Part shown: positions 1 through 7,840 of the stretch, piece after piece
Layout: every line of letters starts with the position of its first letter
Numbering within the stretch: position 1 is the stretch's first letter
Source: Cryomorphaceae bacterium
GTDB lineage: Bacteria > Bacteroidota > Bacteroidia > Flavobacteriales > Schleiferiaceae
DNA: 34,494 nucleotides
Reading direction: 5' to 3'
NCBI GenBank assembly: GCA_017858515.1
Contig: JAFMBM010000034.1
Coordinates: forward strand, 1 to 34,494
Position numbers and translations under genes: made by a program
Notes under the pieces: generated by a model
What the model was told of the DNA's origin: nothing
The model's database searches: none
What the model saw: only the letters and a program-made list of their open reading frames with translations

Positions 1-43
1 GTGTTCGCGTGTTCGCGTGTTCGCGTGTTCGCGTGTTCGCGTG
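1..43. repeat. Octamer tandem repeat (GTGTTCGC)5
   Basis: Five perfect head-to-tail copies of GTGTTCGC followed by a partial GTG fill the first 43 bases and may continue beyond the left edge. No gene is visible in it. It may be a variable-number repeat or a boundary of a larger repetitive locus. Confidence 0.9.
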
Positions 44-52
44 GAGAGGCAT

Positions 53-313
53 TTAATGAAAGTTTTCATACTTTAAAGAGTTTAATTGTTGTTTTAATCC
101 ATGGCCAATGAATGCGTCCAATGTAGTTCTTCTTTGTATTTCCAAATTGTTAAGTTTACACTTTAACACTTGTAGGAATCCCGCGCCTAGACTAGCTTTC
201 AGCGGACTACAGAAAATACGCACAGCTTTTTTTTGGATTGTTTGCAGCTGTTTTCTATTGTTGTAGGCGTATTCTTTACGGAGGAATTGGTAGAGTCGCG
301 ACGCATCACGCAC
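53..313 (-). CDS. Doubtful small ORF, unknown
   Basis: This is an 86-codon open frame starting with GTG and rich in Lys, Arg and Gln. I recognise no family in the translation. There is no signal peptide, membrane segment or metal motif, and I see no TAnnTTTG promoter element upstream. It lies in a gene-poor stretch beside the octamer repeat and is isolated from any operon. It may be a spurious frame or a remnant. Confidence 0.15.
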   Translation of the reverse strand: MRDASRLYQFLRKEYAYNNRKQLQTIQKKAVRIFCSPLKASLGAGFLQVLKCKLNNLEIQRRTTLDAFIGHGLKQQLNSLKYENFH

Positions 314-740
314 GCACAGACTTATATCCCTCTAAGTCATCGGTTCTTTTAAGGGTTTTGTTTGTAATGAAATAGAGGGACTCTAGCGAAACCAATGATA
401 ATCATGCTGCAAATAACCCAATGCTAGCATGGGGAGAAAGAAAAGCGGTTGTTTAGTTCTACAGAAAGGGTATGGCTCGATGCCTCGGCCTATTTTAACT
501 TCCAAAAAAATCGGAGAGGCAAAGAGTAAGGCGAAAGTAGCGTAGAAGTGCACTAAAAGTAGATTTCTGCTAGAGTTTAAACATCCACATCCCGTGCTAA
601 AGTTAAAATTGGGTGATGTTTTTCAATTCACTATTAATCACAATGAGCGGCATATGCGGCAGATAGAGAGAATTCAAGAAGCCATGAAAGGGAGATAGAA
701 TCTACCAAAAGGCATTTGAAAATAGCGCTTTATTCTGCAT
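314..740. other. Gene-poor stretch with a degenerate open frame
   Basis: No intact gene is recognised here. On the plus strand an ATG at 429 opens a Lys/Arg-rich frame that stops at TAG 543-545. The same frame then continues for 50 more sense codons to TAG 696-698 (the second part includes KLGDVFQFTINHNERHMRQI). That pattern, one in-frame stop inside an otherwise open 89-codon frame, suggests a decayed small gene, but no family is identifiable and chance is possible. Confidence 0.25.
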
Positions 741-770
741 AAAAAAGGCCGCCCATCCGGCAGCCTTTTT
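741..770 (-). terminator. Intrinsic terminator of hppD
   Basis: An inverted repeat pairs AAAAAGGC with GCCTTTTT, followed by one mismatch, three further G/C pairs and a five-base loop. Read on the minus strand it ends in a T run, as expected of a rho-independent terminator. It lies 18 nt after the end of hppD. Confidence 0.8.
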
Positions 771-787
771 AATTTAATGCGTACAGC

Positions 788-1924
788 CTATAACGTACCG
801 CGTCGCTCTTGTTCTCTTTCTATAGATTCGAATAGGGCCTTAAAGTTTCCTTTTCCGAAGGATTGAGCTCCTTTTCTCTGAATGATTTCAAAGAACATGG
901 TAGGCCTATCGAGTACGGGTTTAGTAAACAGCTGAAGCAAATAGCCTTCATCGTCGCGATCTACCAATATTCCCAGTTCTCTCAATGGCGCCAAGTCTTC
1001 GTCAATTTCACCCACACGATCCAAAAGATCATCATAATAGGTATCGGGAACGTAGAGGAATTCTACTCCATTCTTTTTCAGTGCCGTTACCGTTTCCATA
1101 ATATTGTCTGTGGCTAAAGCAATGTGTTGCACGCCTGCACCATTATAGAAATCAATGTATTCTTCAATCTGGCTTTTCTTCTTGCCTTCGGCAGGTTCGT
1201 TGATTGGAAACTTAATTCTTCCATTTCCATTGGTCATTACCTTAGACATTAAGGCGGTATAATCTGTAGAAATGTCTTTGTCGTCGAAAGAAACCAATTG
1301 AGCAAACCCCATCACTTTAGAATAGAATTCAACCCACTTATTCATTTCATTCCAACCCACATTTCCAACCATATGGTCAACGTATTTCAATCCAACCGAA
1401 GCCGGACGATAATCGGGGTTCCACTCAATAAATCCGGGAAGAAAAACGCCATTGTAGCGGCTGCGCTCTACAAAAAGGTGAACGGTTTCTCCATAGGTGT
1501 GTATACCAGAAACAACAACTTGTCCGTCTTTGTCTTCGCTGAGCGTTGGCTCCAAGAAAGAATCGGCACCACGAGAAGTCGTTTCTTTCCAAGATTTAGC
1601 GGCATCGTCTACCCAAAGGGCCACCACCTTCACTCCATCTCCATGTTTGTTGATGTGGTCGTTAATAGGTCCGTCTGGTTTTAGCGGACTGGTGAGCATG
1701 ATGGTAATTTTATCTTGGCGAAGCACATAAGACACATGGTCTTTAGCTCCTGTCTCCAACCCGCGGTAGGCCAAAGGCTGAAAGCCCCAAGCGGTCTGAT
1801 AATAGTGTGCAGATTGCTTTGCATTGCCCACATAAAGCTCAATAAAATCCGTTCCATTTAAAGGAAGGAAGTCTTGTGCATTGGGAAAAATCTTCTTTAT
1901 TTCTTCTGTTTCTGTATGTTGCAT
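788..1924 (-). CDS. hppD: 4-Hydroxyphenylpyruvate dioxygenase
   Basis: This Fe(II) enzyme converts 4-hydroxyphenylpyruvate to homogentisate with loss of CO2, the second step of tyrosine catabolism. The translation has two tandem vicinal-oxygen-chelate halves. The expected metal ligands are visible in the second half and at the C-terminus: His184 (VDHMVGN), His267 (VQHIALAT) and Glu346 (FFEIIQR). The length of 378 aa is close to the family norm. I chose ATG 1924 rather than the upstream in-frame TTG at 1948, because a TAACTTTG promoter element (1946-1953) overlaps the TTG, leaving a leader of about 16 nt. hmgA, which acts on its product, lies just upstream on the same strand. The terminator at 741-770 closes the unit. 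Confidence 0.95.
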   Translation of the reverse strand: MQHTETEEIKKIFPNAQDFLPLNGTDFIELYVGNAKQSAHYYQTAWGFQPLAYRGLETGAKDHVSYVLRQDKITIMLTSPLKPDGPINDHINKHGDGVKVVALWVDDAAKSWKETTSRGADSFLEPTLSEDKDGQVVVSGIHTYGETVHLFVERSRYNGVFLPGFIEWNPDYRPASVGLKYVDHMVGNVGWNEMNKWVEFYSKVMGFAQLVSFDDKDISTDYTALMSKVMTNGNGRIKFPINEPAEGKKKSQIEEYIDFYNGAGVQHIALATDNIMETVTALKKNGVEFLYVPDTYYDDLLDRVGEIDEDLAPLRELGILVDRDDEGYLLQLFTKPVLDRPTMFFEIIQRKGAQSFGKGNFKALFESIEREQERRGTL

Positions 1925-1945
1925 TGTAGGGGTCTTTTGGTTGTG

Positions 1946-1953
1946 CAAAGTTA
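1946..1953 (-). promoter_or_regulatory. -7 promoter element of hppD
   Basis: TAACTTTG on the minus strand matches the Bacteroidota -7 consensus TAnnTTTG and ends 22 nt before the hppD ATG. A TTG lies 23 nt upstream (1977-1979) as a possible -33 box. It lies across the hmgA-hppD junction, so hppD can be transcribed separately as well as by read-through. Confidence 0.45.
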
Positions 1954-1957
1954 CATT

Positions 1958-3115
1958 TTAGTCGAGCCAGCTCTTCCAATAATCAGCTTCTTGCAAATCG
2001 AGGGCGGTTTGGGTTAATCGCAATGGGCGGAAGGTATCTACCATCACTGCCAATTCATGCGTTTCTTTTTGTCCGATCGAACGCTCATAAGCGCCCGGAT
2101 GTGGGCCATGGGGAATGCCCGCAGGATGCAGGCTAATGAATCCTTTTTCCACATGATTGCGACTCATAAAATCTCCATCTACATAATAGAGCACTTCGTC
2201 TGAATCTATATTGCTGTGATTGTAAGGCGCAGGAATAGATTGCGGATGGTAATCGTATAAGCGAGGCGCGAAGGTGCATACCACAAAGTTGTGTGCCTCG
2301 AAGGTTTGATGTACTGGAGGCGGTTGATGCACTCTTCCGGTAATTGGTTCAAAATCGGCCGCATTAAAGGCATAGGGGAAATTGTATCCGTCCCATCCCA
2401 CCACGTCAAAAGGATGCGAAGCGTATTCCACCTCATGCATCTGGTTCTCTTTGCGGATAAAAATCTTGAACGAACCCTTTTCATCGTGGGTCTCCAATTC
2501 AGTTGGAAGCCTGAGGTCGCGCTCGCAAAAAGGAGAATGCTCCAACAACTGACCGAAGTGGTTGCGGTAGCGCTTGGGCGTTAAAATTGGACTGAAAGAT
2601 TCAACTATAAAGAGTCGATTATCTTGTGAATCGAATTCAATCTGATAAATGATTCCTCTAGGAATGATGAGATAGTCGTGCGGACCAAACTTCAAATTTC
2701 CAACGAGGGTTCTCAAAGTACCACTTCCAGAATGAACAAAAATCATTTCATCGGCATCGGCATTCTTATAGAAATAAGAGCGCATAGAGTTTTTAGGAGA
2801 AGCAAGGGCAATGTTCAAATCGTTGTTGAACAGAACCACTTTTCGGCCTTCTAGAAAATCTTCAGAAGGCGCAAGATGCCATCCTTTTAACATTCGGCTA
2901 GCGAGGTTGTGTTGCACCGCCGCCTTTGGAGTTTGATCTACAGGATCTTTTAAAGATTGTACCATAGTGGGCCTATGTACATGATACAGTAGCGAAGACA
3001 TTCCGCTAAATCCTTCGGTACCAAATAATTGTTCATAATACAAACCACCGTCTGGCTTGTTAAAAACCGTATGTCTTTTGTGAGGAATCTTTCCTAGAGT
3101 ATGATAAATGGGCAT
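1958..3115 (-). CDS. hmgA: Homogentisate 1,2-dioxygenase
   Basis: This cytoplasmic Fe(II) enzyme opens the ring of homogentisate to give maleylacetoacetate, the step after HppD. The cupin-type C-terminal domain carries the likely iron ligands His300 and Glu307 (in YNHSNIDSDEV) and His336 (IPHGPHPG). From ATG 3115 the protein is 385 aa and begins MPIYHTLGKIPHKRH, which I recall as the usual Bacteroidota N-terminus. A TTG start at 3163 is also open, but a TACCTTTG promoter box at 3143-3150 would then lie inside the coding region, so I reject it. The protein is shorter than the mammalian enzyme (about 445 aa). The remaining enzymes (maleylacetoacetate isomerase, fumarylacetoacetase) are not in the window. 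Confidence 0.95.
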   Translation of the reverse strand: MPIYHTLGKIPHKRHTVFNKPDGGLYYEQLFGTEGFSGMSSLLYHVHRPTMVQSLKDPVDQTPKAAVQHNLASRMLKGWHLAPSEDFLEGRKVVLFNNDLNIALASPKNSMRSYFYKNADADEMIFVHSGSGTLRTLVGNLKFGPHDYLIIPRGIIYQIEFDSQDNRLFIVESFSPILTPKRYRNHFGQLLEHSPFCERDLRLPTELETHDEKGSFKIFIRKENQMHEVEYASHPFDVVGWDGYNFPYAFNAADFEPITGRVHQPPPVHQTFEAHNFVVCTFAPRLYDYHPQSIPAPYNHSNIDSDEVLYYVDGDFMSRNHVEKGFISLHPAGIPHGPHPGAYERSIGQKETHELAVMVDTFRPLRLTQTALDLQEADYWKSWLD

Positions 3116-3142
3116 AGCTTTCTTTATAAATTCACGAGTTAA

Positions 3143-3150
3143 CAAAGGTA
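3143..3150 (-). promoter_or_regulatory. -7 promoter element of hmgA
   Basis: TACCTTTG on the minus strand is an exact TAnnTTTG match, 28 nt before the hmgA ATG, in the divergent gap with the UbiA-like gene. No good -33 TTTG is seen at the expected distance. Confidence 0.45.
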
Positions 3151-3171
3151 TCACCTCAGCCAAAGCACTCT

Positions 3172-4041
3172 ATGACATTTGTCAGCAAAACAAATTCGAA
3201 TTCAATTCCTAAGGTATTGGAATTCTTGGCATACAGCAACATCATTGTTGCTCTAGCATCTGGAAGTTTTGTTGGGATATGGCAAATTCAATATCAACTT
3301 CCGCTGAGCCAATATGGTTATTTGCTTTTTTTTCTGAGTGTATCGGCCTACGGATATATGCATTTAGCGGAAAGCAAGAAGCCCTCTATGGGCCATCCGG
3401 TGCGCATTTTTACTAAAAAGAACAAAGGCTTTGTTCTTGGTTTGAGTCTGCTCTCTGCTTTGGTGGCACTCTATTTTATTTGGTTGGAAGGAATGCAAAC
3501 CAGCCTAGTCTTGCTTCCAGCCCTTCTGATTTCCTTGGCCTACCCCAACAATCCTTGGTTTAAAGGCATTCGATCCAAACCTGGATGGAAGCTTTTGTTT
3601 ATCGCTTTTACCTGGGCCTATACAAGCACTTTCGTTCCGCTTTGGTTGTATGGAGAATTGCCTACTCAGATTTTAATGACTTCCTTCTTTCAGGTATTCT
3701 TTTGGGTTTTTGCCCTAGCCATTGCCTTTGATGTGCGCGATATTGCTTTTGATGGAGGAGAATTGCAAACGCTTCCACAACAAAAAGGGATTTCAGCTGC
3801 CTTGCGTTGGGCTTGGATTGCCATTGCGGCTGTGGAGGTTTCTCTTTTCATTCAGTTTATGCAAGACCAATTGAGCTGGCAAGTCTTGCTTGCACGTTGG
3901 ATACCCTTAGAATTAAGTTCGCTCTTTTTATGGCGGATCAAGAAAAAAGCAGATCCTTTGTTTATTTCCTTTTGGATTGAAGCCTTGCCCATCTTCGCAT
4001 TTGCCCTCTTATTCTTCTCATCAAAATTCTTTGTCAACTAA
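3172..4041 (+). CDS. UbiA-superfamily-like integral membrane protein
   Basis: This is a 289-aa protein with about eight hydrophobic segments spread over its whole length, so it belongs in the inner membrane. One conserved-looking loop, FDVRDIAFD followed by TLPQQKG, resembles the second Asp-rich motif of UbiA prenyltransferases (DxxRDxxxD...LP). The first motif, NDxxDxxxD, is not present; the corresponding place after the second helix reads AYGYMHLAESKKPSMGHP. Prenyl transfer is therefore uncertain and the substrate unknown. The gene starts 56 nt from hmgA in the divergent direction and ends 24 nt before kynU. It may be one of the Bacteroidota UbiA-like proteins of unknown role. Confidence 0.7.
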   Translation: MTFVSKTNSNSIPKVLEFLAYSNIIVALASGSFVGIWQIQYQLPLSQYGYLLFFLSVSAYGYMHLAESKKPSMGHPVRIFTKKNKGFVLGLSLLSALVALYFIWLEGMQTSLVLLPALLISLAYPNNPWFKGIRSKPGWKLLFIAFTWAYTSTFVPLWLYGELPTQILMTSFFQVFFWVFALAIAFDVRDIAFDGGELQTLPQQKGISAALRWAWIAIAAVEVSLFIQFMQDQLSWQVLLARWIPLELSSLFLWRIKKKADPLFISFWIEALPIFAFALLFFSSKFFVN

Positions 4042-4059
4042 TTAAGGATAGTACCTTTG
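4030..4059 (+). promoter_or_regulatory. Promoter for kynU-kmo
   Basis: A -33 TTTG (4030-4033) and a -7 TACCTTTG (4052-4059) are 18 nt apart, which fits the Bacteroidota consensus. The -33 box lies within the last codons of the UbiA-like gene. Transcription would begin near 4064-4067, at or next to the kynU ATG. Confidence 0.5.
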
Positions 4060-4065
4060 AGCAAG

Positions 4066-5334
4066 ATGGAAATAGATTCAGAAATTCGAATTCAAGACGA
4101 GAAAGATCCGCTTAAATCTTTCCGCAATGCTTTCCTTATTCCGAAAGATGAAAAAGGAAATGATGTGGTTTATCTCACCGGAAACTCCTTGGGATTACAG
4201 CCTAAAGAGGCTAAAACCTATTTGTTAGAAGAACTAGAAGATTGGGCCAAATATGGAGTGGAAGGCCATGTGCATGCACGGAGGCCTTGGGTAGAATACC
4301 ATTCTTTTTTCTCAGAATCGCTGGCACGCATCATGGGTGCAAAGCAAGAAGAAGTGGTGGCCATGAACGGGCTCACTACCAATTTGCACCTTTCAATGGT
4401 TAGTTTTTTTAGGCCAAAAGGAAAGAGAACCAAATTGCTTTGTGAAGGAAAGGCCTTTCCATCAGATTTATATGCATTGCGTTCACAGCTGCGGTTTCAT
4501 GGATTAGACGATTCCAACCTTGTTTTACTCCATCCTAGAGAAGGGGAGCACAGTTTGCGCACGGAAGATATACTGGCGAAGATTCATGAATTGGGTGATA
4601 CACTTGCCCTTTCGATGCTTGGCGCAGTAAATTTTTATACAGGACAGTTTTTTGAGATTCAGAAAATCACCCAGGCGATAAAGGCTGTTGGGGCTTTTGC
4701 AGGATGGGATCTGGCACATGCCGCCGGCAATCTTCCCTTACAGTTGCATAATTGGGATGTAGACTGTGCGGCTTGGTGTAGTTATAAGTATTTAAATAGC
4801 GGACCGGGTAGCGTAAGCGGAATTTTCATCCACGAAAAACACCACGGATTAAAAGACATTCCGCGCTTTGAAGGTTGGTGGGGACACGATAGCGAAAGCA
4901 GGTTTAAAATGCCCGATCACTTCCAACCCATGCCAACCGCAGAGGCATGGCAATTGAGCAATGCTCCTGTTTTGAGCATGGCGGCTCATAGAGCCTCTTT
5001 GGATTTATTCGATAAAACATCCATGCAAGAGCTGCGCTCCAAATCCCTCAAATTGACGGCCTATCTGGAGGAAATATTGAATGAGATTGGAAAGAAGTAT
5101 CAAACAGATTGGACGATTTTAACGCCTTCTGAACCAGAGCAAAGAGGTTGTCAGTTGTCTTTACTCTTGCCAAAGAAAGGAAGAGCACTTTTCGACTACC
5201 TACAATCCAATGGCGTAACGGCAGATTGGCGAGAGCCCGATGTAATTCGCATGGCTCCGGTTCCTATGTATAACTCATTGGGCGATCTAAATCGTCTCAA
5301 GAAAATAATAATCGAATTTTATGAAACCCACTAA
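4066..5334 (+). CDS. kynU: Kynureninase
   Basis: This PLP enzyme cleaves kynurenine or 3-hydroxykynurenine to (3-hydroxy)anthranilate and alanine. The fold-type-I signature is visible: the PLP lysine is Lys241 in AWCSYKYLNSGPG, preceded by WDLAHAAGN (Asp215) and FPSD (131-134). From ATG 4066 the protein is 422 aa, normal for the family. A TTG start at 4057 is open and has an AAGGA eight bases upstream. However, that TTG forms the last three bases of a TACCTTTG promoter box, so the ATG is more likely and the mRNA may be leaderless. The end overlaps kmo by 14 nt, and the two enzymes act consecutively. Confidence 0.95.
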   Translation: MEIDSEIRIQDEKDPLKSFRNAFLIPKDEKGNDVVYLTGNSLGLQPKEAKTYLLEELEDWAKYGVEGHVHARRPWVEYHSFFSESLARIMGAKQEEVVAMNGLTTNLHLSMVSFFRPKGKRTKLLCEGKAFPSDLYALRSQLRFHGLDDSNLVLLHPREGEHSLRTEDILAKIHELGDTLALSMLGAVNFYTGQFFEIQKITQAIKAVGAFAGWDLAHAAGNLPLQLHNWDVDCAAWCSYKYLNSGPGSVSGIFIHEKHHGLKDIPRFEGWWGHDSESRFKMPDHFQPMPTAEAWQLSNAPVLSMAAHRASLDLFDKTSMQELRSKSLKLTAYLEEILNEIGKKYQTDWTILTPSEPEQRGCQLSLLLPKKGRALFDYLQSNGVTADWREPDVIRMAPVPMYNSLGDLNRLKKIIIEFYETH

Positions 5335-6667
5335 AGACATTGTAATTGCTGGAGCTGGTTTGGTTGGCTCACTTCTGAGTATTTACCTAGCGAAGAAGGG
5401 GCATAGCGTTCGAGTTTTCGAAAGGCGTGCAGATTCTAGAAAGGCAAGTATATATCAAGGTAGATCCATCAATTTGGCCTTGTCGAACAGAGGTTGGCGC
5501 GCTCTCGAGGGAGTGGGTGTAGCGGAAGACATCAAGAGAATTTCCATTCCTATGTACCGCCGGGTTATGCACGATACAAAGGGAAATTTGTCTTACCAGC
5601 CGTATGGCAAAGACGGAGAGGCCATCTATTCGGTTTCAAGAGCTCTATTGAACCAAAAGTTACTAGATATAGCGGAAGAAATGCCCAAGGTTTCTCTGCA
5701 GTTTGAAAGAAAATGTGTTGGCGTAGATTTGGAGGCTGCCAAGTTAGAATTGGAAGATCCAAACGGACTAAGAACAGAGGTGCAAGCCGATTTTGTATTT
5801 GGATCGGACGGGGCCTTTTCGGCCGTTCGCAGTGCTATGGAACGAACCGATCGCTTTAATTATCAGCAAGAATATATTGAGCATGGCTACAAGGAATTGA
5901 GTATTCCCGCTGGTCCCGATGGAAGTTTCTTAATGGAAAAAGAGGCTTTACACATTTGGCCAAGAGGCGATTATATGCTCATTGCCCTTCCCAATCCAGA
6001 TGGCACCTTTACTTGCACTTTGTTTTTCCCCTATGAAGGAAATCCCTCTTTTTCTAGCTTAAAGACCTTGGCTGAAGCCCGTACATTCTTTGAAGAGGTA
6101 TTCCCAGATGCATTGGCGCTCATGCCTGATTTTGATGAAGAGTGGACACATAATCCCAACAGTTCTCTTTGTATTATCCGATGCTATCCATGGGTGAAAG
6201 GAAAAATGGCGCTCATTGGTGATGCCGCCCACGCGATTGTGCCTTTTTACGGACAAGGAATGAACTCTGGCTTTGAAGATTGCCGTATTCTGGATATGAT
6301 TCTGGATGAAGAGGATACTTGGGAAAGGGCCATGGAGCGCTATCAAAGAGAAAGAAAGGGAAATGGAGATGCCATAGCTGAATTGGCTATGCGGAATTTT
6401 ATTGAAATGCGCGATTTGACTGCAGATAAGGAGTTTCTCCTACGCAAAAGAATTGAAGCCAAGGTGGCAGAGAAACATCCGCAAACTTGGTTGCCTCTGT
6501 ATTCTATGGTAACCTTTAGTCATATTCCCTACGAGCGCGCCTTGCAGATAGGCAAGATTCAAGACAAAATAATGAAGGAAGTGATGAATCGCTCGGATAT
6601 AGAAGAGATGTGGGATTCGCCCGAAGTGGAGGCGGCTATAATAGAAGCCGTTCAGCGTTATCTCTAA
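5321..6667 (+). CDS. kmo: Kynurenine 3-monooxygenase
   Basis: This FAD- and NADPH-dependent enzyme hydroxylates kynurenine to 3-hydroxykynurenine. The 448-aa translation has the N-terminal dinucleotide fold GAGLVG (11-16), the FERR strand end, a DG motif in FGSDGAF (160-166), and the second flavin motif in IGDAAHAIVPFYGQGMN (299-315). The C-terminal third is less conserved and contains hydrophobic stretches, as in other family members. The ATG lies inside the kynU end (14-nt overlap), so translation is coupled. With KynU it makes 3-hydroxyanthranilate, the precursor of quinolinate and NAD. The dioxygenases before and after this pair are not in the window. Confidence 0.95.
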   Translation: MKPTKDIVIAGAGLVGSLLSIYLAKKGHSVRVFERRADSRKASIYQGRSINLALSNRGWRALEGVGVAEDIKRISIPMYRRVMHDTKGNLSYQPYGKDGEAIYSVSRALLNQKLLDIAEEMPKVSLQFERKCVGVDLEAAKLELEDPNGLRTEVQADFVFGSDGAFSAVRSAMERTDRFNYQQEYIEHGYKELSIPAGPDGSFLMEKEALHIWPRGDYMLIALPNPDGTFTCTLFFPYEGNPSFSSLKTLAEARTFFEEVFPDALALMPDFDEEWTHNPNSSLCIIRCYPWVKGKMALIGDAAHAIVPFYGQGMNSGFEDCRILDMILDEEDTWERAMERYQRERKGNGDAIAELAMRNFIEMRDLTADKEFLLRKRIEAKVAEKHPQTWLPLYSMVTFSHIPYERALQIGKIQDKIMKEVMNRSDIEEMWDSPEVEAAIIEAVQRYL

Positions 6668-6676
6668 TAGAAGTTA

Positions 6677-6693
6677 GGGCTCTTTATGAGCCC
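6677..6693. terminator. Hairpin between convergent kmo and receiver gene
   Basis: GGGCTC-TTTAT-GAGCCC is a perfect 6-bp stem with a 5-base loop. It overlaps the last codons of the receiver gene and follows kmo by 9 nt. Neither strand has a good T run, so it would be a weak terminator. Confidence 0.35.
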
Positions 6694-7097
6694 GGCTTTG
6701 ACTTGTTGGAATAAAGGTATTCGTCTACAATAAAAATGATATTCTGATTAACCAAAGGCTTGGTAATATAGCCATGCACATTGGAGTAACTATTGGCTTT
6801 CTGCTGGTCGTATTTAGAAATAGACGAGCTAACCATATAGATAGAAACTTCCTTATTCAAGAATCGCTTATGGTATTCGTCTAGGAATTCAAATCCGCTC
6901 ATGATCGGCATATTGATGTCTAGCAGCAGAATACCTGGAAAAGCCTTCCGATTTTGGTCTAATTCATTAAGCAATCGCAAGGCACTTCTGCCATCTCTTT
7001 CGATATGCACAAGAGAATCAGGATAAGCACGTTGAATTATATTCTTGAGTACGAAGTTATTAACCTGATCGTCATCGATAATTAAAATCTCAATCAC
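6684..7097 (-). CDS. Single-domain response regulator (CheY-like receiver)
   Basis: This 137-aa protein is one receiver domain and nothing else. The acidic pocket is Asp8-Asp9, the phosphoacceptor is Asp60 in LLLDINMP, and the conserved lysine is Lys113 in YITKP. It has no output domain, so it probably passes phosphate on or binds a partner. It starts with GTG at 7097, and the bases GTGA overlap the stop of the AraC-type regulator gene, so translation is coupled. It is the last gene of the four-gene signalling operon. Confidence 0.88.
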   Translation of the reverse strand: MIEILIIDDDQVNNFVLKNIIQRAYPDSLVHIERDGRSALRLLNELDQNRKAFPGILLLDINMPIMSGFEFLDEYHKRFLNKEVSIYMVSSSISKYDQQKANSYSNVHGYITKPLVNQNIIFIVDEYLYSNKSKPGS

Positions 7098-7840
7098 TTA
7101 TCTAATTTTTTCAAAGATGGAGTTGAGCCATATTTATTCTTATAGCATTTCCCGAAGTACGACAAACTCTTGAATCCCAAATAAAAGGCAATTTCTTTAA
7201 TTGGGGTATCCTCATTTTTAAGTAATTCATTGGCTTTAACCAATTTTATCTCGTTTATGTATTTTACGGGGGTTAGTCCTGCTTTATCTTTTACAATAGC
7301 TTCGAGTTTAGTATAGCTCATACCCATATCAGCGGCCAAATCGGGTATGCTAAAATTCTTGAATTTGTATTTGCGCACCACCAATGAGTCGATCATAGCG
7401 AGGGCGGGATCTTTTACAGGAAGAGCCGTTTTCTGATCAAGATCTATACTGTAGATCTTCGATAGGAATTCTTGCTTTCGGAGAATATTGTTTATTCTAC
7501 TTATCAGAACTTGAGCGCGAATGGGCTTTACTAAGTAATCATCGGCTCCCAGTTCATAGCCTTGGATAAGATTGTCATCTTGACCCAAAGCGGTGAGGAG
7601 AATAATTGGAATTCTCTTCCATTCTGGATTTTCCCTTATGGCTTTAAGCAGCTGATATCCATCCATACGAGGCATCATAATATCGGAGACTACAATGTCT
7701 GGTTTAACATCCTGAAGTTTTTCAACGGCATCTTCCCCGTCGACCGCTGGAGTTACCTCAAAGTATTCAGATAGCAACATATCCATGCTTTCTAGCAAGT
7801 CTTTGTTGTCTTCTACTATCATTACTTTCTTTTTCATCAT
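7094..7840 (-). CDS. Response regulator with AraC-type DNA-binding domain
   Basis: The receiver domain (about 1-120) has pocket residues Glu10 and Asp11, phosphoacceptor Asp53 (VVSDIMMP) and Lys105 (YLVKP). After a linker, a two-helix-turn-helix AraC-type domain covers about 150-248, with IKEIAFYLGFKSLSYFGKCY as its second half. It is a predicted cytoplasmic transcription factor. ATG 7840 overlaps the stop of the upstream kinase by ATGA, and its own stop overlaps the next gene, so all three are translationally linked. This domain order resembles the end of Bacteroidota hybrid two-component regulators, here as a separate protein. Confidence 0.9.
   Translation of the reverse strand: MMKKKVMIVEDNKDLLESMDMLLSEYFEVTPAVDGEDAVEKLQDVKPDIVVSDIMMPRMDGYQLLKAIRENPEWKRIPIILLTALGQDDNLIQGYELGADDYLVKPIRAQVLISRINNILRKQEFLSKIYSIDLDQKTALPVKDPALAMIDSLVVRKYKFKNFSIPDLAADMGMSYTKLEAIVKDKAGLTPVKYINEIKLVKANELLKNEDTPIKEIAFYLGFKSLSYFGKCYKNKYGSTPSLKKLDK

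Noticed and set aside
1298..1684. Plus-strand 128-codon frame opposite hppD
   Set aside because: It lies wholly inside the well-supported hppD gene, with no family similarity and no promoter; it is an antisense shadow.
3116..3163. Upstream TTG start for hmgA
   Set aside because: It would place the TACCTTTG promoter box inside the coding region and add residues before the usual MPIYH start.
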